A stretch of 64,000 nucleotides of DNA, from positions 8,827-72,826 of the forward strand of contig CAUSKK010000012.1 of the NCBI GenBank assembly GCA_963532425.1, given 5' to 3'. This DNA comes from CAUSKK01 sp963532425. Its GTDB lineage: Bacteria; Pseudomonadota; Gammaproteobacteria; Cardiobacteriales; Cardiobacteriaceae. Below the pieces are notes generated by a model, which had not been told where the DNA came from, ran no database searches, and saw only the letters and a list, made by a program, of their open reading frames with translations. A program made the translations under genes and the position numbers. This document shows, piece by piece, positions 25,301 through 33,034 of the stretch; the stretch's first letter is position 1, and the number at the start of each line of letters is the position of its first letter.

Positions 25301-25425
25301 GGCCGTTCGGACTGCCAGTAACGGAGCAGGTCGGCGCAGTAGAGCGCTTCGTCGTTGCTGGCGCAGAGCAGCAGCAGGCTGTGGGGCGGCGGATTATGGG
25401 CAAGCAGGAAGGGAGTGTTTCGCAT
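22366..25425 (-). CDS. mfd: Transcription-repair coupling factor Mfd
   Basis: 1019 residues, somewhat shorter than the ~1150 typical of the family, with the shortening in the N-terminal UvrB-like part. Mfd removes RNA polymerase stalled at DNA lesions and recruits UvrA. Domains in order: UvrB-homology (~1-330), RNA polymerase-interacting CarD-like domain (HSDFGVGRYGG and on), superfamily 2 translocase with Walker A GDVGFGKTEVA, the DEEQRFG box, SATPIPRT (motif III), SSIIESGLDLPNANT and QLRGRVGR (motif VI), then the C-terminal TRCF domain. One GAAGCGCTTC copy lies within it (about 24560), encoding EAL in a variable stretch. A terminator separates it from the gene upstream. Confidence 0.96.
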   Translation of the reverse strand: MRNTPFLLAHNPPPHSLLLLCASNDEALYCADLLRYWQSERPVWHFPSWETLPYDRYRAPQELVNARLRLLLRLPQERAAYIVVSAPTLRQRLCPQSHLDRQGVGLRRDDALSREQLLRRLRAAGYRETRSLGLPGEMVVLPQQLDFYPLACPDPISVRWQDGRIVALRTLDLASNRTKIDSREIILPPPHELDLNALPSLPAGENPDYFLPACFKETASLLDYLPPATALLATPALAEVLRQQEQHCAQRWRPGQLPPDEVWWPTATLLERLAPLPRYQPRGQVEALPFAGTAGERQRQWEDYRRRFPRLEIHSASALDEDATVSPLRHSFASGDTAYLYRGDLLPPSASGRRASSLLQDLTELQPGDPLIHSDFGVGRYGGLETLEGEEMLRLDYAGGSVRLAVSELGRLTKYSGNPATAPLHSLGSKQWTTLRTKISRAVADTAAELLQLYAQRQRAPGISLSCSDGELERFAAAFPYQLTADQATAIAAVRADLAAPRPMDRLICGDVGFGKTEVALRASLIAVAAGHQVAVLAPTTLLAEQHEQKFAERFAGFGRLGALSRFKSRKEQQATLAALAAGELDLIIGTHRLLQSDVQFDRLGLVIVDEEQRFGVRAKERLKQLRQNVNLLTLSATPIPRTLNLALNGLRDLSIINTAPRGRQHIITQRCDWDDELIREALQRELARGGQIYFLHNDVASMERIEYLLRGLVPELRIGIAHGQMKERELEEVMAAFQEKRFDLLLASSIIESGLDLPNANTILINRADRFGLGQLHQLRGRVGRNRQQAYAYLITPPESQLSADARRRLAAFSALDSVGAGFQLASQDLEIRGAGEILGLEQSGKGTELGLGFYLDLLEEAIRRAAPDGQTVSPALLELGIVASLDPEQIRNPAVRLGYYQRLARSQNEAELRAIWAELEEQYGPVPAHSRDLFTLQQLRLLAEALGIEKMQRSAAGIALHFGPTPRLNSERLLAEVQSQPQRFQLRPDGLLFKLNGDENPLGPLRQLLQRIQPAAD

Positions 25426-25433
25426 GGCTGAAA

Positions 25434-25456
25434 AAAAGCGCTCCCGGGGAAGCGCT
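25434..25456 (-). terminator. Terminator built from two AGCGCT half-sites
   Basis: On the minus strand AGCGCT, an 8-base TCCCCGGG loop and a second AGCGCT are followed by seven T residues. It ends the rne-kdsB-pgsA-rnt-secreted protein transcript just before mfd. The stem consists of two copies of the core of the window-wide palindrome. Confidence 0.8.
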
Positions 25457-25463
25457 GCTGGGT

Positions 25464-25979
25464 TTAGGGGTTGGCATTGACGCCGATGATTTTCTTGAAG
25501 ATGTGGGCGTTGCTGCGGTCGGCCAGGTAGTTTTCCACCATCACCGCGTAGTCGCGGCGCTGGCCGTCCTCCTCGGTCCTGACGGTCATGATGTAGGGCT
25601 GGCGCTGGTCGATGGCCTTGATATAGGCGGCGTCGATGGTGAAATCGCCGTCGCTCAGCTGGCCGTCGATGACCGTCGGATTGGCGACGCGGTATTTATC
25701 GTTGAGCCGGTAGACCTCGCTGACCAGGAAGCGCTCCCGGTCGCGGGCGTCGCTGCAGTGGTCCTTGACCTTGGACAGCACCCAGTACCAGCGCGCCTCG
25801 GTGCCGTCGCCGACGGCGAAGACGCGCTCGCCCTCCAGGGGCAGGCTGCCACAGTGGACGGCCCGGTTATAGTCCTCCTGCACGGCCAGCACGGCGGCCT
25901 TTTCCTCGGCGCCCAGCTCCTCGGCCGGGGCCGCCAGCGGCGCCAGGGCCAGCAGCGGGACAAAAAATTTCAGGTTCAT
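25464..25979 (-). CDS. Secreted protein of unknown function
   Basis: 171 residues with a signal peptide (MNLKFFVPLLALAPLAAPAEE). The mature part is mixed α/β with two cysteines (CGS near 42, HCS near 73) that may form a disulfide, and a YWVLSKV / YAVMVENYL strand pattern. The ATG overlaps the end of the RNase T gene (ATGA) and has GGAGAA upstream, so it is co-translated with rnt. A palindrome-based terminator follows the stop. I do not recognise the family. Confidence 0.65.
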   Translation of the reverse strand: MNLKFFVPLLALAPLAAPAEELGAEEKAAVLAVQEDYNRAVHCGSLPLEGERVFAVGDGTEARWYWVLSKVKDHCSDARDRERFLVSEVYRLNDKYRVANPTVIDGQLSDGDFTIDAAYIKAIDQRQPYIMTVRTEEDGQRRDYAVMVENYLADRSNAHIFKKIIGVNANP

Positions 25980-26590
25980 TTCAGTTCTCCAATGGGATTG
26001 CCCCAGACATTGACGATTTGACAGAAGATGGCGGCGGTCAGTTCGGCGTCGTATTTGGCGCCGTGGGCCTTGTGGCTGTTGTATTTGAAGCCGGCCGCCG
26101 TGGCGATGCGGCTAAGCACCGTCTGGCCGTAGATGAGGCCGCCGAGGCTGACGGTGTCAAAGGTGCTGAAGGAATGAAAGGGGAAGCGCTCCTCCCAGCC
26201 GGTGCGCCGGGCCAGGGTGCGGAGAAAGCCCAGGTCAAAGCTGGCGTTGTGGCCGACGAGAATGGCCTTGTTGCAGCCGCTTTCCTGCAGGGCCGTCAGC
26301 ACCTCGCCGAAGAAGCGCTCGGCACAGTCCTTTTCCTCCAGGGCCGGCCGCAGCGGGTGGAAGGGGTCGATGCCGGTTAGTTTCAGCGACTCCGGCGCAA
26401 TCTGGGCGCCGGCGAAGGGGCGGACGTGGTAGTGCAGCGTGCGCGCCGGCACCAGTTTGTCGTTGAAATCGTACTGCACCAGCACCGCGCCAATCTCCAG
26501 CAGGGCATCGCGCTCACAGTCGAAGCCGCCGGTTTCCACATCAATCACAATGGGCAGGAAACCGCGAAAACGCTCGCTGATTTTCATCAT
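25976..26590 (-). CDS. rnt: Ribonuclease T
   Basis: 204 residues, close to the usual length. RNase T is a DEDD-family 3'-5' exonuclease that trims tRNA and other stable RNA 3' ends as a dimer. Visible motifs: FLPIVIDVETGGFD (first Asp and Glu), LVGHNASFDLGFL (second Asp), and HGAKYDAEL with the final His and Asp. The ALLEIGAVLV and TLHYHVRPF segments match the RNase T subfamily rather than the DNA polymerase III epsilon subunit. It overlaps pgsA (26587) and the downstream secreted gene by 4 bp each. RNase T is characteristic of Gammaproteobacteria. Confidence 0.93.
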   Translation of the reverse strand: MMKISERFRGFLPIVIDVETGGFDCERDALLEIGAVLVQYDFNDKLVPARTLHYHVRPFAGAQIAPESLKLTGIDPFHPLRPALEEKDCAERFFGEVLTALQESGCNKAILVGHNASFDLGFLRTLARRTGWEERFPFHSFSTFDTVSLGGLIYGQTVLSRIATAAGFKYNSHKAHGAKYDAELTAAIFCQIVNVWGNPIGELK

Positions 26591-27165
26591 TCGGCCCGCA
26601 GATATTTAAGGGCGCCCCGGGTGTAGTCCCACATGGAATGGAGGGTGAGATAGGCGGCAATCAGCAGCAGCCCCTTGCCCAGCTGCCAGATGGGCACGCC
26701 GCCCAAATCCTCGCGGAAGATGAGAAAGCCGAGGGCGAACATCTGGGCGGTGGTTTTCCATTTGGCGGTTTTGGAAACGGCGATGAGGTCGCGGTGGCCG
26801 ACGGTGGCCAGCCATTCGCGCAGGGCCGACACCCAGATTTCCCGGGCCAGAATGATGAAGGCGCAGAGCATCAGCCATAGCTGCGGGTCGCGCTGGAGAA
26901 TGACCACCAGGGCACAGGCCACCATCAATTTATCGGCCACCGGGTCTAAAAAAGCGCCAAAGGCGCTCTCTTCCTTCAGGCTGCGGGCCAGGTAGCCATC
27001 GAAAAAATCACTGATGCAGGCGATGAAGTAGATGCTCACCGCCAGCCACTGGCCCCAGGCGGCCGGGTGCCAGTAGAAGGACAACATAAAAAAAGGGATG
27101 AGCCCCACCCGCATCAGCGTGAGTTTCATCGCCAGACCACGAAATCGTTCCATTTGAATCCTCAT
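26587..27165 (-). CDS. pgsA: CDP-diacylglycerol-glycerol-3-phosphate 3-phosphatidyltransferase
   Basis: 192 residues; an inner-membrane enzyme that makes phosphatidylglycerol phosphate from CDP-diacylglycerol, the committed step to anionic phospholipids. The CDP-alcohol phosphotransferase signature is intact: DFFDGYLAR, then GAFLDPVADK, giving the conserved D-G-A-R-G-D-D set (~53-79). Several membrane helices surround it. An internal Met at residue 5 or 13 is an alternative start, but the first ATG gives a 4-bp overlap with kdsB, consistent with coupling in this operon. Confidence 0.93.
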   Translation of the reverse strand: MRIQMERFRGLAMKLTLMRVGLIPFFMLSFYWHPAAWGQWLAVSIYFIACISDFFDGYLARSLKEESAFGAFLDPVADKLMVACALVVILQRDPQLWLMLCAFIILAREIWVSALREWLATVGHRDLIAVSKTAKWKTTAQMFALGFLIFREDLGGVPIWQLGKGLLLIAAYLTLHSMWDYTRGALKYLRAE

Positions 27166-27887
27166 TGGTTCGCCAGCAGCGCTTCCACCCGGAGCAAGTC
27201 GGCCTCGGTATCCACGCCCACCGGCGGCGCCGTGGCGATGACGGCCACGGCCACGGTTTCGCTGTGATGCAGGAAGCGCAGCTGTTCTAGTTTTTCATAG
27301 TGTTCCAGGGGGGAGACGCTGAGCGTCGGATAGCGGCGCAGCACCCCGGCCCGGTAGGCATAGACGCCCAGATGACGCAAATAGCTTGCCCCAAGCCCAT
27401 CGCGGTCAAAAGGAATGGGGGCCCGGGAAAAATAGAGCGCTTCGCCCTGCTGGTTACAAACCACCTTGACCAGATTCGGGTCGGCGGCGGCGGGGGCCGC
27501 CAGCGGCGTGGCCAGGGTGGCGACGGCGGCCCGGGGATTTTGTTGCAGGGTGGCAATGACCGTTTCGATGCAGTCCAGCGGGAGCAGCGGTTCATCGCCC
27601 TGCACATTGACGACGATGGTGTCATCGGCCCAGTTTTTCAGGCGAACCACCTCGGCCAGCCGTTCGCTGCCGTTGGCATGGTCGGCCCGGGTGGCCAGGG
27701 CCTCGAAGCCGGCCGCTCGTACCGCCGCGCCGATGCGCTCGTCGTCATGGGCCACCAGCAGCGGATAGGGGGCCCGGCTGGCGTTCTGGGCCGTCCGCAC
27801 CACCAGCGGCACTCCGGCCAGCGGGCGCAGCATCTTCGCCGGCAGCCGCTGGGAGCCGTAGCGCGCCGGTATGACCAGCACAATCAT
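27162..27887 (-). CDS. kdsB: 3-deoxy-manno-octulosonate cytidylyltransferase
   Basis: 241 residues, the usual size. KdsB activates Kdo with CTP to CMP-Kdo for lipid A inner-core synthesis in the cytosol, showing that the cell makes lipopolysaccharide. Motifs: IPARYGSQRLPAKML at the N-terminus (nucleotide binding), NVQGDEPLL (~95-103, metal-binding Asp), YFSRAPIPF, and GVDTEADL at the C-terminus. It overlaps rne by 4 bp upstream and pgsA by 4 bp downstream. Confidence 0.95.
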   Translation of the reverse strand: MIVLVIPARYGSQRLPAKMLRPLAGVPLVVRTAQNASRAPYPLLVAHDDERIGAAVRAAGFEALATRADHANGSERLAEVVRLKNWADDTIVVNVQGDEPLLPLDCIETVIATLQQNPRAAVATLATPLAAPAAADPNLVKVVCNQQGEALYFSRAPIPFDRDGLGASYLRHLGVYAYRAGVLRRYPTLSVSPLEHYEKLEQLRFLHHSETVAVAVIATAPPVGVDTEADLLRVEALLANQ

Positions 27888-30800
27888 TGGGCCAGCATCT
27901 GCTGCAGGGCCGCGTCCCGGGCGCTGGCGTACTGGCGTTCTAGACTTTCGGCGACGGCGCTCAAATCACAGCCCCGGCTGCTCAGGCTTTCCAGCAGTTT
28001 GAGGGCGTGGGGAATGTGGTGTTCCAGGCTGAGATTGCTGTTGCCCTGGCTCTGGAACAGGCGGTAGGTGTGGGTGCTCATGGCCGACAGGGTGCCCGGG
28101 GCGATGAGGTAGTCCACGTAGCGGGTGGGCGTGTAGCTGCCGTTTTCCACCGCCGTGCCAATCCACATCAGCCGCTGGCTCTGGGCGCCGGCCGCCGCCA
28201 GCTCCTGCCAGTCGGCCTGGGCCGAGCGCTTCAGCTGGTACTGGAAGAGGGCACTGGCCAGGTAGATGCCGACCAGGCCGCAGTTGTTGGAGAGGCCGGC
28301 GATGTCCTTGATGATGGCATCGACGGCGCTGTCCACCTTGTTCACGCAGAAGCTGGCGATGCTGGCCACCTCGGCCAGATTGCCGTTCTGGCTGGCATAG
28401 CGCTTCAGGCCGGCGATGTAGGCCTCCAGGGTCGCCCGGTAGACCACCACATCATAGATGGCGCGCACCTCGGTTTTTACCCCGCGCGAACTCAGGGCCT
28501 CCAGGGCGCTGAGGCCGGCCGGCGTGGCGGGCAGGCGGTAGTAGATGTTCGGATTCTGCCAGCGTTCCTGGAGCGCTTCGACCTTGGCGATGAGGTCGTA
28601 GCTGTCGGCGTTGTAGGGCAGGTTAATGTCCACGGACACGGCCAAATCCGGCTGGATATTCAGGGCGCGGCAGATTTTGTCCTCGAGCACGTCCTCGGGC
28701 AGGAGTGGATAGCCCATCAGCGCCACCGTTTCCCGGCGCAGAATGTCCTCGTCGTCCTCATCGTTGCCGCCGCTGAGCAGGGCAAAATCCTGACCCCGGG
28801 CGCGCAGCTCCTCCAGCCGCGAGCGGCGGGGAAGCGCTTCGGTCGGTTCGGCCTCGGGGGTCGGCAGCACCGCCGCCACCGCCGCTTTCACCTTGGCCGC
28901 GCTGGCCTCCACCGGGCCGGGGCTGGCCTTTTTACGGCGGCTGCGGGCGGGAAGCGCTTCGGCCCCGGGCGTCCCTTCGTCGAGCTTCGTGGCAACGGGA
29001 AGCGCTTCGGCGGCCGGGGCGGCCAGGGCCAGGGGCAGGCTGTCCGGGGCAAGCACATGGAGCACCGCCGCGCGGATGGCGGCGGCCCGCTGGCCGACCA
29101 GGTTCAAAGGTTGGACGGCCGCCGGCCGGTCATCGCCGGTTCCGGCCTCGGCGGGCGCTGCCGGGGGAAGCGCTTCGTTTTTCGGCACCAGCGGCGGCAG
29201 CGGCGGCAGACCTAGCACGTGCTGGACGGCCTGGCGCACCCGGTGGCCGACTAGGCTAATCAGCGGCAGGGTCAAGGCGGCGGCAGTTTTTCCGGGGGCG
29301 GCCGGGCGAAGCGCTGCGGTCGGGGCCTCGGTCGCACCGGGCCCACCGGGCAGAAGCGCTTCCGGATTCTGCAGATATTCCACCAGGGCCGGGGCCTTCA
29401 GGCTCGGCGCCCTGGCGTTGCGTTTGGTTTTGGCATTGGCGGGCTTGGCCGTTGGACTCACCGGTGGCGCCACATAGTCGGCCTTGCCGGCACCACGCAC
29501 GGCGTTGGCGTCCCGGGGCCGGCCCTTGCGCACCCGGCGGCCGTCGGGCAGAGGAGTCATCTCCTCGCCGGGGGGCAGCAGTGGCGCGCCGCCGTCGCTC
29601 TCCTCACGGCGCGCCGCCGGCAGGGGCAGCGCTTCGGGGGCCAGGGGAGCCGCCGGCTGGGGATTCAACGGCCGGGGCGCCGGCACATTGCTCAGGGTTT
29701 CGGGCAAATCCGGCGGCAGGCTGGCGCCGGGGGGAAGCGCTTCGACCCGGGGCCGCAGACTTTTCACCGGCCGGGGCACCCGGGCCCGGGGGCCGTCGGG
29801 GCGCAGCGTTGGCCGGCCGGGCGGCGTTTCGGGGCCGGGGGACGCCACCGGCGGCTGGGCCTGAATCTGTTCGGCATAGCGCAGCCGGTCCTGTTTGAAG
29901 AAGGACACCACCTTGGCGAAGGTGCCGGCCAGGGCCTGCTTCTCGCGCTCGTCGTTGCGGGCCGGGGTCGCCGGCGCCGGGGCGTCGGGAATGATGCCCT
30001 GCACCGCCGGCTGTTCGCCCACGTCCAGTTTGCGGTCAATCAGGCCCTCGTCCTCCTCGGCGGCCCGCTGCTGGCTCAGCGGCAGGCGGTAGCTGGGAGT
30101 AATGTGTTCCTCGTCCAGCTCCTCCTCGCGCACCCGGTGGATTTCATAGTCCGGCGTCTGCATATTCGGGTTTGGCACAATCAGCACCTGCACCTGGTTG
30201 CGCTTTTCGATGAGGTGCAGGGCGGTGCGCTTCTCGTTGAGCAGGTAGGTGGCCACATTGACCGGCAGTTCTCCGCGAATCTGCACGGTTTTTTCCTTAA
30301 GCGCTTCCTCCTCGATGATGCGCAGCAGCGACAGGGCAATGGACTGGACGCCGCGAATGCTGCCCTGGCCCTTGCAGCGCGGGCAGGCGTGGTGGCTGAG
30401 CTCGTCCATGGACGGCCGCAGGCGCTGGCGCGACAGTTCGAGCAGGCCGAAGCGGGAAATCTTGCCCACCTGGATGCGGGCCCGGTCAATCTGGGTGGCC
30501 CGCACCATGCGCAGTTCGATGTCGCGGCGGTTCTTGGCCGAGGACATGTCGATGAAATCAATGACAATGAGGCCGCCGAGGTCGCGCAGCCGCATCTGGC
30601 GGGCGATTTCATCGGCAGCCTCTAGGTTGGTCTGGTAGGCCGTCTCCTCAATGTCGCCGCCCTTGGTGGCCTTGGAGGAGTTGATGTCGATGGAAACCAT
30701 GGCCTCGGTGTAGTCGATGACCAGTTCCCCGCCGGAGGGCAGTTTGACGTTGCGCTTGTAGGCGCTCTCAATCTGGGCCTCCACCTGGTAGCGGGAGAAG

Positions 30801-31591
30801 AGCGGAATGTTGTCCTCGTAGCGCTCTAGCTTGTTCAGATTGTTCGGCATCACCAGCTTCATAAAGGCCTGGGCCTGGAGATAGACCTTCTCGTCGTCAA
30901 TCAGAATTTTGACGATGTCCGAGCGCAGATAGTCGCGTAGGGCGCGGACGATAATATTATTATCTTGATAAATCAGATGGTTATTGCCCGGCTTCTGGTA
31001 TTCCTCGGTGATGGCGTTCCAGACCTGCAGGAGGAAATCCAAATCCCACTGCAGCTCCTCGCTGCTGCGACCGAGGCCGGCGGTGCGAATAATCATGCCC
31101 ATTTCCTCGGGCAGGTCGAGCTGGTCGAGGGTGTCCTTCAGCTCCTGGCGTTCGTCGCCCTGGATACGCCGCGACACGCCCCCGGCCCGGGGGTTGTTCG
31201 GCATCAGCACGAGGAAACGGCCGGCGAGACTTATATATGTAGTAAGGGCGGCGCCCTTGTTACCGCGCTCCTCCTTGTCGATTTGCACCAGGATTTGCTG
31301 GCCAACGCGCAGCATGTCCTTGGTGCTGTGGTGATTTTCGGCGCTGGTGCTGCCGATGAGAAATTCCTTGGCGATTTCTTTGAACGGCAGAAAACCATGG
31401 CGCTGGGCCCCATAATCGACAAAGGCCGCCTCCAGCGACGGCTCAATGCGGGTTATTCTGCCTTTGTAGATGTTGGATTTGCGTTGGGAGGAATAGAGGG
31501 TTTCAATATCTAAATCATATAATTGCTGGCCATCAACTAACGCCACCCGCAGTTCTTCCTGCTGGGTTGCGTTGATTAACATTTTTTTCAT
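27884..31591 (-). CDS. rne: Ribonuclease E with C-terminal transaldolase-like domain
   Basis: 1235 residues from the ATG at 31591, which has GGAG six bases upstream and gives the family-typical start MKKMLINATQQEELRVALVD; an in-frame ATG at 31621 lacks these. The N-terminal ~500 residues are the catalytic RNase E part: S1 domain, IDYTEAMVSIDINS and GGLIVIDFIDM (metal-binding aspartates), and the CPRCKGQG zinc-link. A long disordered linker (~515-940) rich in Pro, Ala, Arg and EALP motifs follows, several motifs encoded by GAAGCGCTTC. The last ~290 residues (27887-28762) look like a transaldolase: VSVDINLPYNADSYDLIAKV, PNIYYRLPATPAGLSAL, VASIASFCVNKVD, and a GAQSQRLMWIGTAVENGSY block. The Schiff-base Lys of the family (KIPAT) is Arg here, so the domain is probably inactive. 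Overlaps kdsB by 4 bp. Confidence 0.9.
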   Translation of the reverse strand: MKKMLINATQQEELRVALVDGQQLYDLDIETLYSSQRKSNIYKGRITRIEPSLEAAFVDYGAQRHGFLPFKEIAKEFLIGSTSAENHHSTKDMLRVGQQILVQIDKEERGNKGAALTTYISLAGRFLVLMPNNPRAGGVSRRIQGDERQELKDTLDQLDLPEEMGMIIRTAGLGRSSEELQWDLDFLLQVWNAITEEYQKPGNNHLIYQDNNIIVRALRDYLRSDIVKILIDDEKVYLQAQAFMKLVMPNNLNKLERYEDNIPLFSRYQVEAQIESAYKRNVKLPSGGELVIDYTEAMVSIDINSSKATKGGDIEETAYQTNLEAADEIARQMRLRDLGGLIVIDFIDMSSAKNRRDIELRMVRATQIDRARIQVGKISRFGLLELSRQRLRPSMDELSHHACPRCKGQGSIRGVQSIALSLLRIIEEEALKEKTVQIRGELPVNVATYLLNEKRTALHLIEKRNQVQVLIVPNPNMQTPDYEIHRVREEELDEEHITPSYRLPLSQQRAAEEDEGLIDRKLDVGEQPAVQGIIPDAPAPATPARNDEREKQALAGTFAKVVSFFKQDRLRYAEQIQAQPPVASPGPETPPGRPTLRPDGPRARVPRPVKSLRPRVEALPPGASLPPDLPETLSNVPAPRPLNPQPAAPLAPEALPLPAARREESDGGAPLLPPGEEMTPLPDGRRVRKGRPRDANAVRGAGKADYVAPPVSPTAKPANAKTKRNARAPSLKAPALVEYLQNPEALLPGGPGATEAPTAALRPAAPGKTAAALTLPLISLVGHRVRQAVQHVLGLPPLPPLVPKNEALPPAAPAEAGTGDDRPAAVQPLNLVGQRAAAIRAAVLHVLAPDSLPLALAAPAAEALPVATKLDEGTPGAEALPARSRRKKASPGPVEASAAKVKAAVAAVLPTPEAEPTEALPRRSRLEELRARGQDFALLSGGNDEDDEDILRRETVALMGYPLLPEDVLEDKICRALNIQPDLAVSVDINLPYNADSYDLIAKVEALQERWQNPNIYYRLPATPAGLSALEALSSRGVKTEVRAIYDVVVYRATLEAYIAGLKRYASQNGNLAEVASIASFCVNKVDSAVDAIIKDIAGLSNNCGLVGIYLASALFQYQLKRSAQADWQELAAAGAQSQRLMWIGTAVENGSYTPTRYVDYLIAPGTLSAMSTHTYRLFQSQGNSNLSLEHHIPHALKLLESLSSRGCDLSAVAESLERQYASARDAALQQMLAQ

Positions 31592-31633
31592 TATTGCTCC
31601 GATGTTTGCTTTCGCAGACACTAAATAGATGGG

Positions 31634-31657
31634 AAAAATAGGCGCGCTTCCGCCTAT
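31634..31657 (-). promoter_or_regulatory. Hairpin with U-tract in the rne 5' leader
   Basis: On the minus strand ATAGGCG, a GAAGCG loop and CGCCTAT are followed by TTTTT, about 45 bases upstream of the rne start. It looks like an intrinsic terminator or a stem for RNase E autoregulation, since the rne 5' UTR controls feedback in enterobacteria. Function here is inferred. Confidence 0.5.
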
Positions 31658-31786
31658 GAATAAAAAACGGCTTTTAAGACTGGTAAGATGTCCAATTTCA
31701 AGCGCTTACTATAGCAAAATGGCGCGATTTCCTACAAAAGCGAAGCGCTTTAACGGGGGTAACCCTTTATAATTAAAAGAGAATTT

Positions 31787-32557
31787 ATGGCTTATATTTA
31801 CGAACACCCTTTAAATGAACGCATGCGACTTTTTATGCGTTTAGAGCAGATGTTGGCCCAGATGAACAAGTTCGCCAACGCCCTGGATTATTATAGCGTT
31901 CAATTATTTTTAAATGCGTTATTTGATGTTTTAGATTTTCTCCAGCGCTACGAAATTCGCGGCGAACTTATTAAAGAACTTCAGGTCTATAAAACCGCCA
32001 TTGAACGTCATCAATTTGGTGAACATATTTTGGAAATAACTTTGGACGAAGTTCAGAATCTCATCGAGGAAAATCTTCATTTTATTCATCAGCATAACAG
32101 TAATATTCTCAGTAGTTTGCGTGAAAACGAACTGCTTAATCATCTAAAACAACGGAATTTCAATCAGAGTGGTAACTGTATATTTGAGGTGCCGGCTTTT
32201 CAATATTGGTTGCAGAATTGTGCCAGCCATTCGCGCAATGAATTTTTGAGTAATTGCAACGAATTATTTTCTCCCATTAATAAGGCCATTGGTTTAATTC
32301 TGGAACTGGTGCGCGAGGGCGCCGAAGTCAGCGAGGAGGTGGCTGCCGAGGGCGTTTTTCTGCGCAACATTGACAATAAAAAACGTAACCAGATGGTGCG
32401 CGTTCATCTGGACTATGAACAGGACGTTTTCCCGCGCGTCAGCGGCGACAAGCACCGGGTGGCCATTCGCTTCATGCGCCAGCTCAATCCGGAACAGCGC
32501 GCCCAGCAGGTTTTCAGTGAGAATATCCCCTTCCAGCTGCAGGTTTGCACGGTCTAA
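31787..32557 (+). CDS. zapD: Cell division protein ZapD
   Basis: 256 residues, the usual length. ZapD crosslinks FtsZ filaments at the division ring in the cytosol. The start IYEHPLNERMRLFMRLEQML matches the FEHPLNEKMRTWLRIE start of the family; later matches are the cluster of helices, FEVPAFQYWLQ, and the C-terminal DVFPRVSGDKHRVAIRFM. A TATAAT-type -10 lies at 31768-31773. It is divergent from rne. The first half is richer in A/T than its neighbours. In many gammaproteobacteria zapD sits near coaE; that is not so here. Confidence 0.9.
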   Translation: MAYIYEHPLNERMRLFMRLEQMLAQMNKFANALDYYSVQLFLNALFDVLDFLQRYEIRGELIKELQVYKTAIERHQFGEHILEITLDEVQNLIEENLHFIHQHNSNILSSLRENELLNHLKQRNFNQSGNCIFEVPAFQYWLQNCASHSRNEFLSNCNELFSPINKAIGLILELVREGAEVSEEVAAEGVFLRNIDNKKRNQMVRVHLDYEQDVFPRVSGDKHRVAIRFMRQLNPEQRAQQVFSENIPFQLQVCTV

Positions 32558-32561
32558 CGGC

Positions 32562-32589
32562 TTGACAAAAAAAGAACTCTACGTAAAAT
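32562..32589 (+). promoter_or_regulatory. Sigma-70 promoter for the tRNA pair
   Basis: Perfect -35 TTGACA (32562-32567), 16-base spacer, -10 TAAAAT (32584-32589) followed by a GC-rich discriminator (AGCGCCC), typical of growth-rate and stringently controlled stable RNA promoters. Confidence 0.85.
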
Positions 32590-32601
32590 AGCGCCCTTCA
32601 T

Positions 32602-32678
32602 GGCTATGTAGCTCAGCTGGTTAGAGCACAACACTCATAATGTTGGGGTCACAAGTTCGAATCTTGTCATAGCCACCA
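32602..32678 (+). tRNA. tRNA-Met (CAT, elongator)
   Basis: A 77-base cloverleaf with acceptor GGCTATG/CATAGCC, anticodon loop CTCATAA and an encoded CCA end. The body closely matches the elongator tRNA-Met of E. coli, not the initiator or the tRNA-Ile with lysidine. Confidence 0.95.
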
Positions 32679-32705
32679 GATTCTACTTATAATAGTTTCA
32701 ATTCT

Positions 32706-32799
32706 GGAGAGGTGGCCGAGCAGGTCGAAGGCGCTCCCCTGCTAAGGGAGTATGGGGTTTATAGCCTCATCAAGGGTTCGAATCCCTTTCTCTCCGCCA
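32706..32799 (+). tRNA. tRNA-Ser (GCT)
   Basis: A 94-base class II tRNA with acceptor GGAGAGG and TCTCTCC-type 3' strand, long variable arm, anticodon GCT in the loop CTGCTAA, and encoded CCA. It lies 27 bases after tRNA-Met and shares its promoter; a terminator follows. Confidence 0.93.
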
Positions 32800-32810
32800 A
32801 ATTCCTGAAA

Positions 32811-32834
32811 ACGCCGGTCGCGGCGTTTTTTTTT
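32811..32834 (+). terminator. Rho-independent terminator of the tRNA operon
   Basis: ACGCCG, loop GTCG, CGGCGT, then a run of nine or more T. Confidence 0.9.
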
Positions 32835-32971
32835 GCCCGCCACTCCGACGGCGGCGCCGCTTTCCCTGTCTAAAACTCCCCCGGCGCTAGACCACCATTG
32901 ATAGTTCATTTTTATTCATGATTACCCCTAAAAATCACAGAAAATCAAAATATTAATAGGCTCTGGGCCCC

Positions 32972-33000
32972 TTGTCTTTTCAAAAAATCTCCTCTACATT
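32972..33000 (+). promoter_or_regulatory. Sigma-70 promoter for gltA
   Basis: TTGTCT (32972-32977), 17-base spacer, TACATT (32995-33000), giving a start about 30 bases before the gltA ATG. Confidence 0.6.
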
Positions 33001-33034
33001 AACGAAAATTAACCAAAGTAAAGGAAATAAGGCT

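Noticed and set aside
23092..25431. 779-residue open frame antisense to mfd
   Set aside because: GC-rich coding DNA often leaves the opposite strand open; mfd on the minus strand has all family motifs, and this frame shows none.
27884..28762. Separate transaldolase gene joined to rne by a sequencing error
   Set aside because: The frame is continuous through a long linker with no internal start with a ribosome site, and the N-terminal part of a normal transaldolase is missing; fusion is the simpler reading.
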